From the NCBI GenBank assembly GCA_017483605.1, contig JAFUWG010000002.1:1-49933 (forward strand): 49,933 bases of DNA. The letters run 5' to 3'. How positions within the stretch are numbered: the stretch's first letter is position 1; the number at the start of each line of letters is the position of its first letter. Source of the stretch: Bacteroidaceae bacterium. GTDB taxonomy: Bacteria > Bacteroidota > Bacteroidia > Bacteroidales > Bacteroidaceae. The notes under the pieces are model-generated. The model saw nothing but the letters and a program-made list of their open reading frames with translations. It was not told the origin of the DNA and searched no databases. The position numbers and the translations under genes are program-made. Positions 1 to 8,594 of this stretch are shown here, in pieces.

Positions 1-347
1 AAATTTGGGGTAACAAATCGGGGTGTTTTGAGGGGCAAAATGTACCAAATTGCCTATAAAAATTGGGACGTTTTTGTTACCAGTTTGTTACCCGACAGCC
101 AGCAAACGCCCTAAAAATGCGGCAATTTAATATAACGGCCGTTGCATCATATGAGGGGTAAACGAGGGGATGATTAGTGGCGAACAAGCAGGGAATCAGG
201 GAGTTGGGTTGAAAAACGAGGCGATTTTTGGAAGACGTTGAGGAGGGGTGATTTTCCTGTGGCTTTGAGCCCTGAAAAGTACAAATTGACCAAAGAAAAA
301 AGTTACAGTTAACATTATTTTATTAACATTATTAATTTTTAAATCAA
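1..347 (+). repeat. Duplicated upstream element, copy A (5' region of LRR gene)
   Basis: Non-coding 5' region of the LRR gene at 348. It aligns almost base for base with 28589-28941, and its last ~70 bases (an AAAAAAGTTACAGTTAACAT block onward) match the 5' region of the minus-strand LRR gene at 48883. Visible parts are a GGGGTAACAAA / TTTGTTACCC pair of inverted motifs near 8-90, a CGGCCG-centred site near 137-142, and a G-rich purine stretch. I find no convincing TAnnTTTG promoter box. The left end is cut by the window, so the full length is unknown. Confidence 0.75.
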
Positions 348-3050
348 ATGAAAATGAAAAAGACTCTTAAGTTTGCGTTGCTCACTGCTGTTGCAGTGCT
401 GAGCAGCACAAGTGCTTGGGCCGCAAATATTGTTGGCAAGACTCAGCAATATGAAAACGGTCTTAAGTACACAATTACGGCCTTTGACCAGACTTCTGCC
501 ACCAAGACTGCAGAGGTAAGTGTGTCTCAGAACGACTATGCCCACAAAGGTGCGGCAGCGTTGAACATTCCTTCTACCATTACTTTCACAGTAGAGGGTG
601 ATGACGAGCAAAGCACCTTCATTTCAGGTTCTTTCACATTCAAGGTAACCGCAATTGAGGATGATGCATTCGCAGGCGTAACCAATGCTACATCCATCAC
701 GATTGGCGAGAATGTGAAGACCATCGGCGAGAGGGCTTTCGCTGGCTGTACAGGTGTAACATCTGTATCCTTCCCTGCCACCCTGATCAAGATCAAAGGT
801 TATAACACCGATGATACCGACGGTGCATTCTATGGATGTACTGCACTTGCAGAGGTTACATTCGCTGCAAGCACATCAACCACCGCTTTGGACATTGAGA
901 AGTCTGCTTTCTACAACACCGCCATTGTGAATCTTGACCTGAGCCCCACGAACATGACTACACTCAACAAATTGTTCGAGGACGGCAATGTCGATTTGAA
1001 GACTGTCACACTGCCAAAAACTATCGTTACACTGGAAGAAAATGCTCTTGCTAATAACATCTTGTTGAATCGCGTTAATTTTGCAACATACGACTTTTTG
1101 TGGAACGGAGTACATACCAATGACTTGACCACGCTCAAGGCTGGTTCATTGAGTAACACGCTCGTACAGAATTACGATTTCAGCAGTTGTGCTAACTTGA
1201 CAGACCTTTCAACAGCCAACCCCTTTGTCAATACGACTATCACAGTCAATCAGACCTTGAAAACTGTCACACTGCCTACGTATAAACAAGTAGGTGTGGA
1301 TTATTGTCCAGTGACTGCTATCGGTACTGCATTTGCAAACTGCGAAGCCTTGACCGATATTAACAATCTGAACATCAGTCAACTCAGCACTGTCGTAGCA
1401 GGTGCTTTCGCTGGCGACAAGGCTCTGACTGCATTGGAGTTTCCGACCACTCTGCAAGCCATCAATGGTACCACGACTGCTCCTTTCGAAGGCTGTGTGA
1501 AACTGGCCACATTGACCTTCAATTCTGTAGTAGCGGATGCTCTCAAGACTCTCAGTACTACTGGTATCGGCGGTAACAACCTCTATAATACTACTGATGT
1601 CGTAAAGAGTGCTACACAGACCAATGCTGCTTCTGGCGGTGCCCTCAAAACACTCTACATCAAGGGTGACTTCGCTGGTAAGATTTTGGCAAACGCTTTC
1701 GCAAACTGCACAAACCTCACAACTGTAGAAATCAGTAACGGCAAGGAGGTTAAGACAGGTGCTACTATCGCAGCAGGAGCAATTCAACTTTCTAACACAG
1801 CAGCAAGCACTGTTACAATTGGTAAACTCAGCGCAGACCTTGGTACAGGCGGCATTGTTGGTCCTACTGGTACAATCGCTGCTACTGTAACTGTTGGTGA
1901 TATTGCCCTCGCTCAGACTGCCGCTATTGTAACAAACAATATCGGCGAAATCACACTGGGTGCAATCTCTGTAGGTGTGGAACAAACTCCTAACGCTTTC
2001 GGTAAGGCAACAACCATCACTTTTGGTGGCAACATCGCAGGTTCCATTGCTGCTAGCACAGTTGCTAACGACCGTTTGACAACCATCAATTTCGGTAAGA
2101 TTACTATCGCTAATGTTGCTAATAAAATTGCTGCTGCCGCTTTTGATGATCAGTTTGCTCCAAATCTGGCAACCATCAATTGGAATCCTGCTGCCGCTCC
2201 GACAGTTAAGGTGTTTGATATTGCGGCTTTCTGGAGTGGCGGCTCAGCAAGAGGTGAAGAAAATGCCACAATCACTTTCAACACTACAGAGGGTGTGGCT
2301 GACCTGTACGGACGTTCTGAGGCACAACTCTACAATATTAAATTCGTAGCAGACCTCACACCTGCAACTCCTACTGCAACAGGAAGTATCACTGTAGCAG
2401 GTCTCGATGGCGGCACTTACTACTGGGGTATATTCAAGAACACTACAGGTGGCAGTGTGTACATCAATGACAACAATAACGAAGAAGATGCCATTGTTTA
2501 CTCCGCATTTGTTGATGGTTCTGAGCAGGCTATCTACTGGGATCCATTGGCACGCAACAACCACCGATTCATCATCGCAAATGGTCAGGCCGTGGCTGTC
2601 CGCGTGAAGGGAACAACCGCTGTACCATATTATTCAACAGCAGAGGCTTCAACCATGCGTTATGATGCATCTTCTAAGATTGTTAACGATTTGCAATACA
2701 CTGCTGCTGTAATGTCTTGGGACTATATCTCAACAAACTACACAGGCAAGACCCTCTATGCAAACCAGAACATCGCAAAGGTCGGTTATGTCAACTTTGC
2801 AAAGGTATCCATCGACAATCCTGGCTATGTTCCAGCAGGCAGACTCTTTGTGGAGACAGTTGCTTCTTCTGAAGCAAATCTGCGTAATATCTTCCTCGAT
2901 GGCAGCGAAGATGTATCAACCATCATCGAGCGCATCAAGGGCGAGAACAAGGTGACAAACGGTGCTATCTACAACCTGCAGGGTATCCGCGTTGACGCAT
3001 CTTACAAGGGCATCGTCATCAAGAACGGTAAGAAGTACCTCCAGAAGTAA
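348..3050 (+). CDS. Secreted BspA-type leucine-rich-repeat surface protein
   Basis: 900-aa exported protein. The N-terminus has a Sec signal peptide (MKMKK, a hydrophobic core, then a cut near SAWA-A at about residue 26). Residues ~90-400 contain irregular LRR_5/BspA repeats with the recurring pattern of a short beta strand followed by AFAGC-like segments (for example IGERAFAGC and AFYGCTAL). Residues ~700-860 form a separate non-LRR domain. The last 30 residues (NGAIYNLQGIRV ... NGKKYLQK) are the C-terminal tail common in exported Bacteroidetes proteins, possibly a sorting or anchoring signal. It is followed by a hairpin and a 50-aa peptide gene. A homologous cassette lies inverted at 44742-48883. 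Ligand unknown; adhesion is the usual proposal for BspA proteins. Confidence 0.85.
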   Translation: MKMKKTLKFALLTAVAVLSSTSAWAANIVGKTQQYENGLKYTITAFDQTSATKTAEVSVSQNDYAHKGAAALNIPSTITFTVEGDDEQSTFISGSFTFKVTAIEDDAFAGVTNATSITIGENVKTIGERAFAGCTGVTSVSFPATLIKIKGYNTDDTDGAFYGCTALAEVTFAASTSTTALDIEKSAFYNTAIVNLDLSPTNMTTLNKLFEDGNVDLKTVTLPKTIVTLEENALANNILLNRVNFATYDFLWNGVHTNDLTTLKAGSLSNTLVQNYDFSSCANLTDLSTANPFVNTTITVNQTLKTVTLPTYKQVGVDYCPVTAIGTAFANCEALTDINNLNISQLSTVVAGAFAGDKALTALEFPTTLQAINGTTTAPFEGCVKLATLTFNSVVADALKTLSTTGIGGNNLYNTTDVVKSATQTNAASGGALKTLYIKGDFAGKILANAFANCTNLTTVEISNGKEVKTGATIAAGAIQLSNTAASTVTIGKLSADLGTGGIVGPTGTIAATVTVGDIALAQTAAIVTNNIGEITLGAISVGVEQTPNAFGKATTITFGGNIAGSIAASTVANDRLTTINFGKITIANVANKIAAAAFDDQFAPNLATINWNPAAAPTVKVFDIAAFWSGGSARGEENATITFNTTEGVADLYGRSEAQLYNIKFVADLTPATPTATGSITVAGLDGGTYYWGIFKNTTGGSVYINDNNNEEDAIVYSAFVDGSEQAIYWDPLARNNHRFIIANGQAVAVRVKGTTAVPYYSTAEASTMRYDASSKIVNDLQYTAAVMSWDYISTNYTGKTLYANQNIAKVGYVNFAKVSIDNPGYVPAGRLFVETVASSEANLRNIFLDGSEDVSTIIERIKGENKVTNGAIYNLQGIRVDASYKGIVIKNGKKYLQK

Positions 3051-3094
3051 TCAACAGATTCTCAATAAACTTAATTAACTCATTCAAGAAGGTC

Positions 3095-3119
3095 GTGCAG
3101 GGAGCGTCCCTCCCTGCAC
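3095..3119 (+). promoter_or_regulatory. Perfect 10-bp hairpin between LRR gene and peptide gene
   Basis: GTGCAGGGAG and CTCCCTGCAC pair perfectly around a 5-nt loop. There is no U-tract directly after it, so it looks less like a terminator than like a stability, processing or partial-attenuation element between the surface protein and the peptide. The same stem, with one loop base changed, occurs at 44938-44962 in the inverted cassette. Confidence 0.6.
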
Positions 3120-3145
3120 ACTTTCATCAAAAAAGGTAAAAAACT

Positions 3146-3298
3146 ATGGACAAGAAATTTTATGAAACACCAGAGATTGAATTGGTGGAATGCGTATCTG
3201 AAGGCTATCTTGTGTCGGCTTCCGACTTGGAAGGTGGCGGCGTCGATCCCGATATGGGTGGCGGCAAAACTGATGAGCCAGACCCAGATCTCTGGTAA
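3146..3298 (+). CDS. Short acidic peptide, KKFYETP-leader family, copy 1
   Basis: 50-aa ORF starting MDKKFYETPEIELVE and ending in a Gly/Asp-rich tail. It belongs to the same family as the 55-aa ORF at 44742-44909 (first nine residues identical) and the 43-aa ORF at 28942-29073 (KFYEAPELEV). All three have a basic/aromatic start, an alternating acidic-hydrophobic segment, a hydrophobic patch, then an AS(D/G) motif (SASD here, residues 24-27) and a low-complexity acidic C-terminus. This leader/core layout resembles ribosomally made precursor peptides. It sits 95 nt downstream of the LRR gene and is probably co-transcribed. Function unknown; a RiPP-type precursor or secreted peptide is inferred from layout only. 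Confidence 0.7.
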   Translation: MDKKFYETPEIELVECVSEGYLVSASDLEGGGVDPDMGGGKTDEPDPDLW

Positions 3299-3373
3299 AA
3301 ACATACCGCTCACTCTGTGGCTCATGGGAAGTTCAAGAGACATCCTTTGGCCAAGTAAATAAAAGAAGATTCG

Positions 3374-3403
3374 GGGGTACAAGCATACATGTGTTTGTAC
3401 CCC
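3374..3403 (+). terminator. Hairpin after peptide gene (terminator-like)
   Basis: GGGGTACAA pairs with TTGTACCCC (9 bp) downstream of the LRR-peptide pair and just before the ATPase gene. The U-tract is weak, so termination may be partial. Confidence 0.45.
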
Positions 3404-3456
3404 TGAATTATACAGATAACTCAGACTATTACTTCCTAAAACAAAAAGAATAGACC

Positions 3457-4929
3457 ATGAACTTAAAAGTGCATATACATAAAATCAAATGTGTCAACGA
3501 TTTAGATTTGGAACTACCTCTTGAACATGGACTGTATGCTATTACAGGCATGAATGGCTCTGGAAAAAGCACGATTGCTGCATGTACATCTTCTGTATTC
3601 TTTAACATGAGGATGAATGAGTATTTCGGAACAACCGCTCCAGATTCCAGCATTTCTTTTGAACTGAATGGGGCAAAGAAGAAATGGCTCAAAGTTGACG
3701 GAGAACGTGGAAAGATATGGAAGGTGTTTTCAGAAGGTCATGTTGCAATTAAGGGATTCTTCGAAGGAAGTTTGATTTTTGGCAATAGATTTAAAGATAA
3801 CTCTTTTGAGAAGGTACTACGTTTGGAAAGGGTGAAAAACAGTCAACTGATTGAGGCAGATGACTTCATCCGTAAGAATTTGGGCAAAATTCTTAATGGC
3901 GATGAGAATTACTATGAAAAACTCTTTTATCTGAAAGACCAAAAGGAGTTTAAGGGTAAAATTTTCTTCTATGAAAAAGACGGGCATCGTGTCAGCCAAT
4001 TTCATATGTCAACAGGCGAGAATTTGCTCATAAGCATTCTCAATTCTCTGCTAATGAGGATAAACAACCGAAATGAATTGGACGTTCCATGTTTAGTTTT
4101 CCTTGATGAAATAGAATTGGCGTTACATCCATCCTCTCTAAAACGCCTTGTACAATTTCTGGAGGATATGTCTTCGCAATATAATTATGCCATCTATTTC
4201 TCAACACATTCCTTGGAACTCATTGGTGGCATACCTCCCACCAATATTATATATATAAACCGGCATGCAGATAATACCATAGAAATTGTCAATCCTTGCT
4301 ACCCTGCCTATGCGACACGAATGCTGTATGACCATACTGGTTATGATAATGTAATCATGGTTGAGGATGATTTGGCGAAAGCCATTGTGGATCAAATTTT
4401 GAAAAGAGAAAAATTGCTGAACGGCAAACTTGTTCATGTATTACCATGTGGAGGATGGTCGAACGTGGTGGATTTGGCACAAGACACCATTAGATTCAAT
4501 TTAATGGGCAAAATTACTTCTATCTGCGCGATTCTTGACGGAGACGTGAAGTCGCAACTGGAAGGATATAAAAAGAATAAAGGTATCACAAACAATATCA
4601 GAATAGGTTTTCTGCCAATAGAGAGCCTTGAGAAATATCTTAAAAGAGTCCTTTTCGTTCATGTCGATCAGAAATTTTTTCGTCAACTGAACGATTATCT
4701 TTTCCAGCAGAAGAGTTTGAGTGAAATCATAGAGGAATACAGAGTTTCCATTCAAGGGAAAACCGATAACGACGGGAAAAAACTCTTTGCCCTTATTAGC
4801 GAAGAATTAAAAGAACGCAGAATAAGCAGAGACCAATTGGTGAACATGACAGTTGAACACATTGTTGAAAACCAACAAGAAGATGTCAACAAAATTATTG
4901 CTTTCCTTAAAGATGTATTGAGTGTTTGA
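3457..4929 (+). CDS. OLD-like AAA ATPase with Toprim-like C-terminus
   Basis: 490 aa. Residues 1-~270 are an ABC-type AAA ATPase: Walker A GMNGSGKS at 31-38, a degenerate signature region around STGEN (~187), Walker B LVFLDEIELALHP (~214-226) and a switch histidine in YFSTHSLELI (~249-258). Residues ~300-490 begin with VMVED-like acidic residues (IMVEDDLAKAIVD, ~302) and an LDGD motif (~364), the acidic pattern of Toprim nucleases in OLD-family proteins. These proteins usually act on DNA and many are phage-defence effectors, alone or with a partner. The convergent DUF3800 gene may be a neighbour only. The gene looks more AT-rich than the housekeeping core, consistent with transfer. Exact substrate unknown. 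Confidence 0.75.
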   Translation: MNLKVHIHKIKCVNDLDLELPLEHGLYAITGMNGSGKSTIAACTSSVFFNMRMNEYFGTTAPDSSISFELNGAKKKWLKVDGERGKIWKVFSEGHVAIKGFFEGSLIFGNRFKDNSFEKVLRLERVKNSQLIEADDFIRKNLGKILNGDENYYEKLFYLKDQKEFKGKIFFYEKDGHRVSQFHMSTGENLLISILNSLLMRINNRNELDVPCLVFLDEIELALHPSSLKRLVQFLEDMSSQYNYAIYFSTHSLELIGGIPPTNIIYINRHADNTIEIVNPCYPAYATRMLYDHTGYDNVIMVEDDLAKAIVDQILKREKLLNGKLVHVLPCGGWSNVVDLAQDTIRFNLMGKITSICAILDGDVKSQLEGYKKNKGITNNIRIGFLPIESLEKYLKRVLFVHVDQKFFRQLNDYLFQQKSLSEIIEEYRVSIQGKTDNDGKKLFALISEELKERRISRDQLVNMTVEHIVENQQEDVNKIIAFLKDVLSV

Positions 4930-4957
4930 TGAGAAATGGTACGTTCAGGGCAATGAA

Positions 4958-4987
4958 AGCGGGCGCACTCATGAAAGTGTGCCCGCT
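4958..4987. terminator. Strong hairpin between convergent genes (bidirectional terminator)
   Basis: AGCGGGCGCACT pairs over 12 bp (one G-T) with AGTGTGCCCGCT around CATGAA. It lies between the convergent stops of the ATPase and DUF3800 genes, with T-rich sequence downstream on the plus strand. Confidence 0.7.
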
Positions 4988-5030
4988 CTGTTTGTAAGTT
5001 TTCTTTTATTGGGAATTGAATGTGCGGTTG

Positions 5031-5684
5031 TTAGAAGAAAAGTTTCTTTGAGTCTATGACACTTTTGAGTATCTGGTAAGGCTCAGAATTTCGGTCTTCG
5101 TAGTTGCCCCATATCAGATTGTTCATCCAGTCGATAAAAATGAGGTTCTGGACTTTCTTGCTGTCGGAGGGAATATCTACAACCCGTGTTTTGGAGTTCA
5201 TGTCGAACCAAAGAGTGGTTTGGAGGTAGTCGATGAGGCTGTTGCCCGACTTCACCTTCACCGTCTTGTTGTCACGGATGAGATTGACCAGAGGCTCGTT
5301 CCTGATGGTGTCGAGTATCGCCAACTTAATCATGTAGTTGTATAGTTTATTGGAGTCTTCCCTGATGTGTTGAGCGACTTTGTTCTTATTGACCGTGATG
5401 GAACCTATTTTGATATCGGGATTCATGCTGACGAGTTTGGTCACCAAAGTGGCAAAGAACTTCTTGTCTTCCACCCTCAAGGCACTCCCTTTCAACTCTA
5501 TCTTTGGGTCTGTCTTTGTTTTTGTATAGACCTTGCGGACAATGCGTTTCAGCAAGTGCTTTTTCTCTGGTGGGCATACCACATAGGCAATCGTCATGTA
5601 ACGGCTTGAACCGCCATGCCGATAAGGCTTGTTGAGCATCCACCCCAAATCGCCACTCTCGTCCAGATAGATATTTGTTGACAT
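5031..5684 (-). CDS. DUF3800 domain protein
   Basis: 217 aa beginning MSTNIYLDESGDLGW. The YLDESG(D) N-terminal motif is the hallmark of the DUF3800 family, predicted to have an RNase H-like fold with metal-binding acidic residues. A later acidic residue in FIDWMNN (~188) could complete the site. Family members are often found near mobile elements and defence genes and their activity is not settled. The gene is monocistronic, with its own promoter at 5783-5813 and a 5' leader of roughly 90 nt. Confidence 0.75.
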   Translation of the reverse strand: MSTNIYLDESGDLGWMLNKPYRHGGSSRYMTIAYVVCPPEKKHLLKRIVRKVYTKTKTDPKIELKGSALRVEDKKFFATLVTKLVSMNPDIKIGSITVNKNKVAQHIREDSNKLYNYMIKLAILDTIRNEPLVNLIRDNKTVKVKSGNSLIDYLQTTLWFDMNSKTRVVDIPSDSKKVQNLIFIDWMNNLIWGNYEDRNSEPYQILKSVIDSKKLFF

Positions 5685-5702
5685 ACAGATACAAAAAAAG
5701 GC

Positions 5703-5727
5703 AGCCCCTAAAAGAGGTGCATTTAGA
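5703..5727 (-). promoter_or_regulatory. 5' leader hairpin of DUF3800 gene
   Basis: GTGCAT and ATGCAC flank a short loop in the leader between the promoter at 5783-5813 and the start codon at 5684. It may affect translation or mRNA stability; no known riboswitch is recognised. Confidence 0.3.
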
Positions 5728-5782
5728 ATGCACTTATGACACTTATCACTCTTGCTTTAGGATTTACCTGCCATTCTTTTTG

Positions 5783-5813
5783 CAAAGGTAAGGCCTTTTT
5801 TTGAAACATCAAA
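5783..5813 (-). promoter_or_regulatory. Bacteroidetes-type promoter of DUF3800 gene
   Basis: On the minus strand, TTTG (5813-5810), a 19-bp spacer, then TACCTTTG (5790-5783). This matches the Bacteroidetes -33/-7 consensus TTTG-N19-21-TAnnTTTG. Confidence 0.7.
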
Positions 5814-6096
5814 ATTTTTCTGACTAAAATCTCCTGTTCTAAAAGGAAATATTCACAAAATGACGGGAATGGCACTAAAAAAGCAATGGGAAAACGGCTA
5901 CACACAAGTTCGTGCGTTGTAGCCCCCAATCAATATTCGCGTTTAGACGGGCTACGTGATTTGGTCTTGCCCTGCCAAAGTGCCTCGCTTATATTCGCGA
6001 CACTGGTCAACATATACGAGGCTCGTATGTCTTTCGTTCTTTGGGGATTTTGGGAATGCGGGAGGGGCGGGAACCGCGATTTTCGGGTGGTGTTCT

Positions 6097-6380
6097 TAAA
6101 ACTAAAGTTAGATTTTATAAAATTAAACTTAAATTTATGAAAATTGAACTTGGATTTATATAAATCTAACTTGAATTTTATAAAATTTAAGTTTAGTTTT
6201 AAGAGGGGCAAAGCGGAAACACCGCTTTGAACGAGGGATGAAGGAAGGGAGAAGAAGAGAGGAGAGAGGAAACCGATGGACGCAGAGGGAGAAGATGGGA
6301 GAAGAGGAAGAGGGAGAGCAGTGATGACATCGTTGCATAGAGAACCCGAGGAAGACAAGGAGGGAAGGGGAGAGCAAAGG
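6097..6380 (+). repeat. Structured AT/purine repeat element, copy 1
   Basis: Non-coding. Three blocks are shared with 37595-37945 (same strand) and 44335-44645 (opposite strand). First, a ~100-bp AT-rich block bounded by AAAACTAAA and TTTAGTTTT, made of short reiterated TTAAATTT/AACTT words and largely self-complementary. Second, a hairpin CAAAGCGG-AAACA-CCGCTTTG, identical in all copies. Third, a purine-rich tract carrying a second hairpin, GCAGTGAT-GAC-ATCGTTGC here, followed by ATAGAG. The rest of 5814-6463 holds no supported gene. Confidence 0.75.
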
Positions 6381-6463
6381 TATCAGTTAGGCGTTTTTTG
6401 ATGAGTTTAAGATTTTTTTGTTACTTTTTTCCTTTTTCTTTTTTTTTATATCTGGGTTTTTAT

Positions 6464-6471
6464 TAACTTTG
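6464..6471 (+). promoter_or_regulatory. -7 box (TAACTTTG) of glycosyltransferase operon
   Basis: TAACTTTGC lies 28 nt before the ATG at 6499 and matches TAnnTTTG. The -33 region is a T-run without a clear TTTG. It lies downstream of the earlier possible in-frame start at 6418, so 6499 is the preferred start. Confidence 0.6.
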
Positions 6472-6498
6472 CCCTCTGAAAGTAAAAAAAGGTCATTC

Positions 6499-7251
6499 AT
6501 GAGCAAGAGCGACAGCATAGTTATCATACCAACCTATAACGAGAAGGAGAACATCGAGAAGATTATCCGTGCGGTGTTTGCCTTAGAAAAGGTCTTCCAT
6601 ATCCTTGTGATTGACGACGGGTCGCCCGACGGCACGGCTGCCATCGTGAAGAATCTGATGCAGACGGAGTTTGGGGAGCGGCTGTTCCTGCTCGAACGCA
6701 GCGGAAAATTGGGATTGGGCACTGCTTACATTGCAGGGTTCAAATGGGGCATTGAGCACCAGTATGACTACATCTTCGAGATGGATGCTGACTTCTCGCA
6801 CAATCCCGCCGACCTGCCTCGTCTTTACGCTGCGTGTGCCGAAGAGGGTTACGACCTTTCGATTGGCAGTCGCTACATCTCTGGCGTGAACGTGGTCAAC
6901 TGGCCTATCGGACGGGTTCTGATGTCCTATTTTGCCTCTATGTATGTGAGGTGGATTACAGGATTCAAGGTACACGACACGACGGCTGGATTCAAATGTT
7001 ACAAACGTCGGGTGCTGGAAACGATTGACTTAGATGCTGTTCGTTTCAAGGGATATGCTTTCCAGATTGAAATGAAGTTCACCGCCTATAAGTGCGGCTT
7101 CCGCATCAAGGAGGTACCCGTCATCTTTGTCAACCGAGTGGAAGGTGTGTCAAAAATGAGCGGCGGCATTTTCAGCGAGGCCTTCTGGGGTGTGATACGA
7201 TTAAGGTTGGACGGATGGTTTAAGAAATATCCTAAAGCAAAGGACAATTGA
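6499..7251 (+). CDS. Polyprenyl-phosphate glycosyltransferase (GT2, DPM1-like)
   Basis: 250 aa; transfers a sugar (typically mannose or glucose) from a nucleotide sugar to a polyprenyl phosphate at the inner membrane face. GT2 motifs: IPTYNEKENI (10-19), DDGSPDGT (39-46) and the metal-binding DADFSHNP (96-103). Length and lack of C-terminal membrane helices match the short DPM1-like class. The start at 6499 is chosen because the -7 box lies at 6464-6471, which excludes the 27-codon upstream extension. It leads a tightly spaced run: its stop overlaps the TTG just before the dihydroorotase ATG. Donor sugar cannot be told from sequence. Confidence 0.85.
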   Translation: MSKSDSIVIIPTYNEKENIEKIIRAVFALEKVFHILVIDDGSPDGTAAIVKNLMQTEFGERLFLLERSGKLGLGTAYIAGFKWGIEHQYDYIFEMDADFSHNPADLPRLYAACAEEGYDLSIGSRYISGVNVVNWPIGRVLMSYFASMYVRWITGFKVHDTTAGFKCYKRRVLETIDLDAVRFKGYAFQIEMKFTAYKCGFRIKEVPVIFVNRVEGVSKMSGGIFSEAFWGVIRLRLDGWFKKYPKAKDN

Positions 7252-7253
7252 CG

Positions 7254-8594
7254 ATGAAGACGATTATCAGGAATGCTACAATTGTAAACGAGGGGCGTCA
7301 ATGGGTTGGGTCTGTTGTGATTGAAGACGAGATGATTCAGCAGGTGCTGGAAGGGGATGATTCCTCTCAGACATACGACTCAGAGATTGATGCCACAGGA
7401 TTGTACCTTTTCCCTGGGGTGATTGATGACCATGTGCATTTCCGTGAGCCGGGCATGACTTACAAGGCAGACATCGCCAGCGAGAGCCGTACTGCTGCCG
7501 CCGGCGGAGTGACCTCATATATGGAAATGCCTAACACGAATCCACAGACAACAACCTTGGAACTGTTGGAAGACAAATTCCAACGAGCCGCCGCACAAAG
7601 CCGTGTGAATTATTCGTTCTTTTTCGGAGCGACCAACGACAATGTGGACACTCTGCAAGCCTTGAATCCACAGCGTGTCCCTGGAGTGAAAGTGTTCATG
7701 GGCAGCAGCACTGGCAATATGCTTGTGGATCGAGAGGAGTCACTTCGGAAACTGTTCGAGACTTCTCCCCTGCTGTTGATGGCACACTGTGAGGACACGG
7801 GCATCATCAACGCAAACATTCGGGCTTTCAAAAAACGTTACAAAGGACAGAATGACTTCCCTGTGCGTTACCATTCCCGCATCCGCAGTGTGGAAGCATG
7901 TTATGCGTCCTCCTCAATGGCAGTACAATTGGCGAAGGAAACAGGAGCACGTCTGCACATCGCCCATGTATCGACGGCTCGCGAACTGGAACTTTTCGAG
8001 AATAAGCCGATTGAAGAAAAACAAATCACGGCTGAGGTCGTCATTGCCCATCTAATGTTCAGCACTGAAGACTATGACCGCCTGGGCACACGCATCAAGT
8101 GCAACCCAGCCGTAAAGACACCAGAAGACAGAGCGGCACTAAGGGAAGCACTGACGAACGGACTCATAGACGTGGTGGCAACCGACCACGCTCCTCACTT
8201 GCTCAACGAGAAACAAGGAGGCGCGTTGAAAGCCGCATCAGGAATGCCGATGATACAATTCTCGCTCGTCTCGATGCTGGAGATGAGTGACGAAGGGGTT
8301 TTGCCGATTGAACGCATTCCCGACCTCATGTCGCACAACCCAGCCCGACTCTTCAAGATAGAAAAACGAGGGTATATACGCCCTGGCTATTACGCCGACC
8401 TCACGCTGGTTGACCCCAACGGGAACTGGCAAGTGGGGGACGGACGATACTATACGAAATGCGGATGGACCCCGATGGACGAAAGAACGTTCAAATGGAA
8501 GGTGCGTCGCACCATTGTGAATGGCATTACCGCCTACTGCGACGGCATCGTGGTAGATGGCATCAGAGGCAAAGAACTCGTTTTCAATGCGTAA
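7254..8594 (+). CDS. pyrC: Dihydroorotase
   Basis: 446-aa amidohydrolase catalysing cyclisation of N-carbamoyl-aspartate to dihydroorotate in pyrimidine synthesis. The metal-binding HVHFRE motif is at 60-65, followed by the class I signature around MPNTNPQTT (~90). Later metal ligands sit in MAHCEDT (~178), HIAHVST (~236) and VATDHAPH (~308). An in-frame TTG at 7248 could also serve as start, but ATG 7254 is preferred. It overlaps the next gene by 8 nt. An allantoinase-like or other cyclic amidase is the alternative reading, but the class I layout favours dihydroorotase. Confidence 0.85.
   Translation: MKTIIRNATIVNEGRQWVGSVVIEDEMIQQVLEGDDSSQTYDSEIDATGLYLFPGVIDDHVHFREPGMTYKADIASESRTAAAGGVTSYMEMPNTNPQTTTLELLEDKFQRAAAQSRVNYSFFFGATNDNVDTLQALNPQRVPGVKVFMGSSTGNMLVDREESLRKLFETSPLLLMAHCEDTGIINANIRAFKKRYKGQNDFPVRYHSRIRSVEACYASSSMAVQLAKETGARLHIAHVSTARELELFENKPIEEKQITAEVVIAHLMFSTEDYDRLGTRIKCNPAVKTPEDRAALREALTNGLIDVVATDHAPHLLNEKQGGALKAASGMPMIQFSLVSMLEMSDEGVLPIERIPDLMSHNPARLFKIEKRGYIRPGYYADLTLVDPNGNWQVGDGRYYTKCGWTPMDERTFKWKVRRTIVNGITAYCDGIVVDGIRGKELVFNA

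Noticed and set aside
5886-6377. Several small frames across the first structured repeat
   Set aside because: They cross purine-rich and AT-rich repeat DNA and have Lys/Phe/Ser low-complexity composition.
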